Shown here piece after piece: positions 6,233 through 10,736 of a stretch of DNA of 10,736 nt (position 1 is the first letter of the stretch; every line of letters starts with the position of its first letter). The DNA is taken from contig JAGTVD010000336.1 of the NCBI GenBank assembly GCA_018224505.1, forward strand, positions 1 through 10,736, written 5' to 3'. The notes below the pieces were generated by a model, which had not been told where the DNA came from, did not search any database, and saw only the letters and a program-made list of their open reading frames with translations. Position numbers and translations under genes: made by a program. This stretch comes from Desulfatitalea sp. (GTDB lineage Bacteria; Desulfobacterota; Desulfobacteria; Desulfobacterales; Desulfosarcinaceae).

Positions 6233-8260
6233 TTATTCAATTACGCACAGCACATCGCCCTTGGCCACGCTGTCACCGCTTTTAAAGTTGATGGCGGTGA
6301 TTTTGCCGTTGGCGGGCGCCGGCAGAGCGTTTTCCATCTTCATGGCTTCCAGGATCACCACGGTTTCTCCCTGGCTGACGGTATCGCCCACATTCTTCGA
6401 ATAGCTGACGATCATGCCGGGCATGGGCGCGTTCAAGGCAGCCCCTTTGCCGGGTGCCGCCGCCGGTTTGGCGGGTGCCGGTTTGGCTGCCGGCGCCGGC
6501 TTGGCTGCGGGTGCCGCGGGCGCTGACGGCGCTGCCGGTGCTGCCGCCGCCTGGGGCGCCGGCGCCGGAGCTGCCATGGGCATGGCCATGGGCTGTTGCT
6601 GGGCAATGCTGATCACCGGCGGGCCATCCACCGGGTCCACATTGACCTCGAAATATTCGTTGTCCACAAACACATTGAAGGCGCGGGCATTGTCGGTCTT
6701 GTCCGGTGCGCCTTTCTTCTTCTCCACCAGTTCGCCCGCCAGGGCCTTTTTGACCAGGTCGTCGCGCTTTTTCACCTGTTCGATGGTGGTGGGCCGGACG
6801 CTGGCCGGCGGCTCTTCCTGGCCGTACTTCCATTGCAAAAATTTCTTTCCGGTAACCGGGTAGAGGGCGTAGATCAGCAGGTCATCCATGTCCACGGCCA
6901 GGTCGCCGATCTCTTGCTTTGCCTTCTCCAGCTCGGGTTCGATCACTTCGGCCGGGCGGCAGGTGATGGGTTTTTCTCCCCGGGCATAGCCCTTGAGGGC
7001 ATTTTTCTGCACTTCGGCATCGATGGGGACGGCGGTCTTGCCGTACAGGCCGTAGCACAGATCCTTGACCTGGGCGGTGATCATCTTGTAGCGTTGCTTG
7101 TCGTCGTCAAACAGCACGTTGTTGACCGTCTGGATGCCCACGATCTGGCTGGTGGGAGTGACCAGCGGGATCTGGCCCAGCTCCTTGCGCACCCGCGGCA
7201 GCTCCTTGTACACCTCGTTGATCTTGTCCAGGGCGTCCATTTCGCGCAGCTGGTTGACCAGGTTGGAGAGCATGCCGCCGGGGGTCTGGTGCAGCAGCAC
7301 ATTGATGTCGATCACCGAGACCTTGGAGTCGTCCAGCAGGTGCTTGTATTTGGGCATTACTTCTTTTTCCAGCTTCTCATTGATCTTGGCCAGCAGCTGG
7401 ATGTCGAAGCCGGTGTCGCGGTTTGTGCCCAGCAGGGCCATGACCAGCGGCTCGATGGCCGCGTGGGAGGTGCGGTAGGCATAGGGGGTCATGCATGTAT
7501 CGATGATGTCCACCCCCGCCTCGATGGCCTTGAGGTGGCTCATGGGCGACATGCCGGAAGTAAAGTGGCTGTGCAGGTGGATGGGTACCTTGACTGCCGC
7601 TTTAAGGGCTTTGATCAGGTTGTACGCGTCGTAGGGCGCGATCAAACCGGCCATGTCCTTGACACAGATCGAATCGGCGCCCATGGCTTCCAGTTCTTTG
7701 GCTTTCTTGACGTAGTAATCGGTGTTGTACACGTCGCCGCCCATGCGCGGTTCGGTCATGGAGTAGCACATGCAGCCCTGGAAGTGCTTGCCGCACTCCT
7801 TGATCACTTTAACCACGGTCTCGAAGTTGCGGTAGTCGTTCAAGGCGTCAAAGGTGCGGAAAATGTCCATGCCGTTGGCCGCCGCGCGGTCCACGAAGGC
7901 GCGGGCCGTGTCGTCGGCGTAGTTGCGGTAGCCCACCAGGTTCTGGGCGCGCAGCAGCATGGAAAAGGGGGTCTTCTTGATGTAGCGTTTGAGGGTGCGG
8001 ATGCGTTCCCAGGGATCTTCGTTCAAAAAGCGGTGCATGGTGTCGAAGGTGGCTCCTCCCCAGGTCTCGATGGCCCAGAAACCCACCTCGTCCATCATTT
8101 CAGCCACGGGAATCATATCCTCGGTGCGGCCCCGGGTGGCAAACAGGGACTGGTGGCCGTCGCGGATGCTCAGGTCCTCGATCTTCACCGGGTTGGCCGC
8201 CTTGGGACGATCCTTGGCATAATTCAGGGGGGTCATTTTAACTTGATCGTGATCGCTCAT
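6233..8260 (-). CDS. Transcarboxylase 5S subunit fused to biotin carrier domain
   Basis: Carboxyltransferase that exchanges a carboxyl group between pyruvate/oxaloacetate and a biotin carried on its own C-terminus. The 675 residues have the layout of oxaloacetate decarboxylase alpha or PycB. A TIM barrel starts with RDGHQSLFATR (33-43) and carries metal-site K201 (KDMAGL, carbamylated in relatives) plus H230 and H232 (HLHSH). TSHAAIEPL (265-273) and QTPGGMLSNL (325-334) follow. The conserved post-barrel domain runs to about 555, then comes an Ala/Pro/Lys linker (about 557-606). A biotinyl domain (609-675) has the EAMKMEN motif with biotinylated K641. The ATG at 8260 follows AAGGAG. The neighbouring 12S subunit, and no biotin carboxylase or membrane beta subunit, favour methylmalonyl-CoA:pyruvate transcarboxylase (5S and 1.3S fused). 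Oxaloacetate decarboxylase or pyruvate carboxylase subunit B remain possible if partners lie elsewhere. Confidence 0.9.
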   Translation of the reverse strand: MSDHDQVKMTPLNYAKDRPKAANPVKIEDLSIRDGHQSLFATRGRTEDMIPVAEMMDEVGFWAIETWGGATFDTMHRFLNEDPWERIRTLKRYIKKTPFSMLLRAQNLVGYRNYADDTARAFVDRAAANGMDIFRTFDALNDYRNFETVVKVIKECGKHFQGCMCYSMTEPRMGGDVYNTDYYVKKAKELEAMGADSICVKDMAGLIAPYDAYNLIKALKAAVKVPIHLHSHFTSGMSPMSHLKAIEAGVDIIDTCMTPYAYRTSHAAIEPLVMALLGTNRDTGFDIQLLAKINEKLEKEVMPKYKHLLDDSKVSVIDINVLLHQTPGGMLSNLVNQLREMDALDKINEVYKELPRVRKELGQIPLVTPTSQIVGIQTVNNVLFDDDKQRYKMITAQVKDLCYGLYGKTAVPIDAEVQKNALKGYARGEKPITCRPAEVIEPELEKAKQEIGDLAVDMDDLLIYALYPVTGKKFLQWKYGQEEPPASVRPTTIEQVKKRDDLVKKALAGELVEKKKGAPDKTDNARAFNVFVDNEYFEVNVDPVDGPPVISIAQQQPMAMPMAAPAPAPQAAAAPAAPSAPAAPAAKPAPAAKPAPAKPAAAPGKGAALNAPMPGMIVSYSKNVGDTVSQGETVVILEAMKMENALPAPANGKITAINFKSGDSVAKGDVLCVIE

Positions 8261-8299
8261 TGCATGCGTCTCCTTGTCGTAAAGCGTTAAATGGGTAAG

Positions 8300-8521
8300 C
8301 TACCTGAAGCGATCGAAGGCTTTGAACTGCATCAGGCTGCGTAGCTGCATCATACTCTGGCGTCCGCTCTGGCCCCACAGGTTGGGTGGTTCACATGGGG
8401 CGGGCGCCTTGGGTGGCGCCATGGCGGCAGCCACCTGCTGGTGAAAACTCTCTTCTTCCATCTGCATGTAAGCGGCCACGGCGGCGAGGGCGGCGGCCAT
8501 TTGCTTCTCTTTTGTTTCCAT
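8300..8521 (-). CDS. Small soluble protein between carboxyltransferase genes (OadG/delta-like?)
   Basis: A 73-residue protein encoded between the 12S and 5S-biotin genes. It starts with a charged stretch and an alanine-rich helix (MAAALAAVAAYMQMEEE), then a proline-rich linker (APPKAPAPCEPP), then a basic C-terminus with LWGQSGRQSMMQLRS and KAFDRFR. The Ala helix ending in Y, the W-x-x-x-GRQ segment and the location resemble the C-terminal tails of gamma/delta subunits of sodium-pump decarboxylases, but there is no transmembrane helix. I infer a subunit that helps assemble the transcarboxylase; the family is not firmly recognised. The start at 8521 has GAGG five bases upstream. An in-frame ATG at 8536, 6 bp after the 12S stop, has no Shine-Dalgarno but could work by coupling and would give 78 residues. 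The stop lies 39 bp before the 5S start codon. Confidence 0.75.
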   Translation of the reverse strand: METKEKQMAAALAAVAAYMQMEEESFHQQVAAAMAPPKAPAPCEPPNLWGQSGRQSMMQLRSLMQFKAFDRFR

Positions 8522-8542
8522 GGGCACCTCTGTCATTTTGCA

Positions 8543-10096
8543 TTACATGGGAATGTTGCCGTGCTTTTTAGGCGGGCGCAGTTCCCGCTTGGTGCACATG
8601 ATCTCCAGGGCGTCGATGAGCCGCGAACGGGTTTCGCTGGGCCGGATCACGGCGTCGATGTAGCCCCGACTGGCGGCGCTGTATGGATTGGAAAACAGAT
8701 CCTCATATTCCTTGATCTTCTCCTGGCGCTTGGCCTTCGGGTCTTCGGCCGACTGGATCTCCTTGCGGTGGATAATGTTGGCGGCCCCGCCGGCGCCCAT
8801 GACGGCGATTTCGGCCGAGGGCCAGGCAAAGGCCATGTCGGCCCCCAGGTGGCGCGAGGACATGGCGATGTAAGCCCCGCCGTAGTCCTTGCGGGTGATC
8901 AGCAGCAGCTTGGGTACGGTGGCTTCGCTGTAGCACCAGAGCAGCTTGGCGCCGTGGCGGATGATGCCGCCCCACTCCTGCTGGCTGCCGGGCAGGTAGC
9001 CGGGCACATCGGCGATGGTCAGCAGCGGGATGTTGAAGGCGTCGCAGAAGCGGATGAAGCGCGTGGCTTTGTCCGATGCGTCGATGTCCAGGCAACCGGC
9101 CAGCACCTTGGGCTGGTTGGCGATGATGCCGATGACCCGGCCATTGAGGCGCGCGAAGCAGACCACGATGTTGCCGGCAAAATGGGCGTGCGGCTCCATG
9201 AATTCACCGTTGTCCACGATGGACTGAATCACCGCCTTGATGTCGTATCCCGCATTGGGGCTTTCGGGGATGATTTTGTCCAGGGCCGGGTCGGTGCGTT
9301 TCGGGTCGTCGCCGGTGTCGATGCGCGGCGGGTCCTCCATATTGTTGGCCGGAAGGTAGGCCAGCAGGCGGCGAATCTGTTCCAGGGTGTCGGCGTCGTT
9401 TTCGCAGGCGAATTGCGCCACGCCGCTCTTCTCGTTGTGGGTCATGGCGCCGCCCAGATCCTCGAAGGTGATCGATTCACCGGTCACCGATTTGATCACC
9501 TCGGGGCCGGTAATGAACATGTAGCTGGAATTTTTAACCATGAATACGTAGTCGGTCATGGCCGGCGAGTAGACCGCGCCCCCGGCCGTTGGCCCCATGA
9601 TGGCCGAAATCTGGGGAATCACCCCCGAGGCCAGCGAATTGCGGTAGAAAATGTTGCCATAGCCGCACAGGGCATCCACACCTTCCTGGATTCGGGCGCC
9701 GCCCGAGTCGTTGAGGCCGATCATGGGGACACCGGCTTTGATGGCCAGGTCCATCACCTTGCAGATCTTCTGGGCATGCATCTCGCCCAGGCTGCCCGCC
9801 CGGGCAGTGAAGTCCTGGGCAAAGGCGAAGACCGGCCGGCCCTGGACCAGGCCGTGGCCGGTGATCACACCGTCGGAGGGAATCTCCACCCCCTGCATGT
9901 CGAAGTTGACACAGCGGTGTTTAACAAACATATCGATTTCACGGAAGGTGCCCTTGTCGAACAGGCGATCGAGCCGTTCGCGGGCGGTCAACCGGCCATT
10001 CTCCTTCTGCTTGGCCACCAGCTTGTCGCCGCCCATGGCCAGGACTTTAGCCTCTTGCGCCTTGAGCGCTTTTATTTTCTCATCCACACTACCCAT
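8543..10096 (-). CDS. mmdA: Methylmalonyl-CoA carboxyltransferase 12S subunit (MmdA/PccB family)
   Basis: Acyl-CoA carboxyltransferase that moves CO2 between carboxybiotin and an acyl-CoA, here most likely propionyl-CoA/methylmalonyl-CoA. The 517 residues form two crotonase-like domains. The N-terminal half has SGGARIQEG (131-139) and GPTAGGAVYSPAM (168-180), glycines forming an oxyanion hole. The C-terminal half has DVPGYLPG (363-370), the biotin-side QEWGGIIRHGAKLL and KDYGGAYIAM (403-412). It ends KKHGNIPM, the usual close of 12S/MmdA proteins. I410 occupies the site where Streptomyces PccB has the propionyl-selective Asp. The ATG at 10096 follows AGGAA. The next genes are the small protein and the 5S-biotin fusion, so it should supply the acyl-CoA half-reaction of a transcarboxylase. 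Propionyl-CoA carboxylase beta is the alternative, but no biotin carboxylase gene is in view. Confidence 0.93.
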   Translation of the reverse strand: MGSVDEKIKALKAQEAKVLAMGGDKLVAKQKENGRLTARERLDRLFDKGTFREIDMFVKHRCVNFDMQGVEIPSDGVITGHGLVQGRPVFAFAQDFTARAGSLGEMHAQKICKVMDLAIKAGVPMIGLNDSGGARIQEGVDALCGYGNIFYRNSLASGVIPQISAIMGPTAGGAVYSPAMTDYVFMVKNSSYMFITGPEVIKSVTGESITFEDLGGAMTHNEKSGVAQFACENDADTLEQIRRLLAYLPANNMEDPPRIDTGDDPKRTDPALDKIIPESPNAGYDIKAVIQSIVDNGEFMEPHAHFAGNIVVCFARLNGRVIGIIANQPKVLAGCLDIDASDKATRFIRFCDAFNIPLLTIADVPGYLPGSQQEWGGIIRHGAKLLWCYSEATVPKLLLITRKDYGGAYIAMSSRHLGADMAFAWPSAEIAVMGAGGAANIIHRKEIQSAEDPKAKRQEKIKEYEDLFSNPYSAASRGYIDAVIRPSETRSRLIDALEIMCTKRELRPPKKHGNIPM

Positions 10097-10175
10097 GCTC
10101 GCTTCCTTTCCTTATGAATGTACGTCGTCAAAAATTGAAAGGATTGCCAGTGTCCGTTTGCCGCGGTGGTCCGTC

Positions 10176-10193
10176 GATCCGACCCCGCGGATC
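10176..10193. other. Small hairpin in the meaB-mmdA gap
   Basis: GATCCG (10176-10181) pairs with CGGATC (10188-10193) over a 6-nt loop in the 109-bp gap after meaB. CCGCGG palindromes lie on both sides. No T-run follows on the - strand. It could be a weak structure between cistrons; evidence for function is slight, and I see no convincing promoter for mmdA in the same gap. Confidence 0.3.
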
Positions 10194-10205
10194 TGCCGGT
10201 AAAGG

Positions 10206-10736
10206 TTACATTCCTTTCTTATCACCGCAATCCTTGTCAAGCATAAAAAGCAGCTTGCGCGCGGCGTGGGTGGCCGTCGTGCGCCCGCCGCGCACCGCCG
10301 CAGTCATTTGCGGCAATTGTTGCCGGACCTGCGGATGCTGATTGAACCGTTCCTTGAGGCCATCTTCAATCATCGACCACATCCACTGCAGGGCCTGATC
10401 CCTGCGCCGTTCCTCCATTTCGCCGCTCGCCCGCAATCGTTGGCGGTGGGTCCGGATCAACTCCCAGAGGGCGTCCAACCCGGTCCGGGTGATGGCGCTG
10501 CAGGTGACCACCGGCGGCGTCCAGGTGGCCGTGGTGGGGTGCATCAGGTGCAGGGCGCCCTCCAATTCCTGGCGCATCTTTTCGGCCCGTTGCAAGTTGT
10601 CGCCGTCGGCTTTGTTGATGGCCACGGCATGGGCCATCTCCAGGATTCCCTTTTTGATCCCTTGCAGGGCATCTCCGGCGCCGGTGATCATCAGCAGCAG
10701 GAAAAAATCCACCATGGCGGCCACCGCGGCCTCGCT
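10206..10736 (-). CDS. meaB: MeaB/ArgK-type GTPase, C-terminal part (cut by window edge)
   Basis: G3E-type GTPase chaperone that gates adenosylcobalamin loading into, and protects, methylmalonyl-CoA mutase. Only the last 176 residues are in the window; the reading frame runs open to the edge, so the P-loop is not seen. Visible family features are the segment SEAAVAAMVDFFLLLM followed by GAGDALQGIKKGI, then the G4 motif NKADGDN, and a helical C-terminal dimerisation region rich in Arg and Gln. A GTG at 10724 is only an internal valine codon, not the start. It precedes mmdA by 109 bp on the same strand. Its presence beside a methylmalonyl-CoA carboxyltransferase supports a B12-dependent methylmalonyl-CoA pathway, with the mutase genes probably upstream beyond the window (inference). 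Confidence 0.93.
   Translation of the reverse strand, partial: SEAAVAAMVDFFLLLMITGAGDALQGIKKGILEMAHAVAINKADGDNLQRAEKMRQELEGALHLMHPTTATWTPPVVTCSAITRTGLDALWELIRTHRQRLRASGEMEERRRDQALQWMWSMIEDGLKERFNQHPQVRQQLPQMTAAVRGGRTTATHAARKLLFMLDKDCGDKKGM

Noticed and set aside
6596..8290. 564-codon + strand ORF opposite the 5S-biotin gene
   Set aside because: Antisense shadow; composition dominated by Val, Gly, His and Asp from complementary codons, with no motif.
8441..10117. 558-codon + strand ORF opposite mmdA
   Set aside because: Antisense shadow of a GC-rich gene. The - strand product has all motifs of a carboxyltransferase, while the + strand product is rich in His, Gly and Asp with no recognisable domain.

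Overview
The window is GC-rich and gene-dense. It looks like the chromosome of an anaerobic, propionate-metabolising bacterium, most plausibly a sulfate-reducing or syntrophic member of the former Deltaproteobacteria (Desulfobacterales-like). That placement is an inference from gene content: a biotin transcarboxylase of the methylmalonyl-CoA pathway, succinyl-CoA synthetase, a MeaB-type GTPase, nickel-insertion proteins HypA/HypB, and a three-domain NifU with NifS. No rRNA or other phylogenetic marker is present.

Layout. Positions 1-180 form a long imperfect palindrome with no convincing gene. It is followed by about 280 bp of leader with a candidate promoter. Next, on the + strand, come nifU (462-1292) and nifS (1289-2476), which overlap by ATGA. 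All other genes lie on the - strand and converge on nifS. Read in their own direction they are: the C-terminal half of meaB (10736-10206, cut by the window edge), the 12S-type carboxyltransferase mmdA (10096-8543), a small soluble protein (8521-8300), a fused 5S carboxyltransferase plus biotin carrier (8260-6233), sucC (6137-4974), sucD (4859-3990), hypA (3703-3332) and hypB (3345-2560).

How the genes work together. The 12S subunit, the small protein and the 5S-biotin fusion can form a methylmalonyl-CoA:pyruvate carboxyltransferase. It moves a carboxyl group between methylmalonyl-CoA/propionyl-CoA and pyruvate/oxaloacetate without free CO2 or ATP. No biotin carboxylase and no membrane decarboxylase beta subunit is present. 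MeaB protects or loads the B12-dependent methylmalonyl-CoA mutase, which links methylmalonyl-CoA to succinyl-CoA. SucCD links succinyl-CoA to succinate with nucleoside triphosphate formation. Together they cover most of the propionate-succinate segment. HypAB (nickel delivery to NiFe hydrogenase or a similar enzyme) and NifUS (Fe-S cluster assembly) supply metal centres.

The most unusual non-coding feature is the sucD-hypA gap. It is almost entirely two arrays of degenerate 8-bp units (consensus near GATCGGTT) in opposite orientation, and it contains a 23-bp perfect inverted repeat. A shorter array of the same type lies on the other side of hypBA, just after nifS. With the 1-180 palindrome and the uncharacterised small protein between the carboxyltransferase genes, these are the items most worth a second look. 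I saw no CRISPR array, tRNA, rRNA, insertion sequence or obvious novel defence system.
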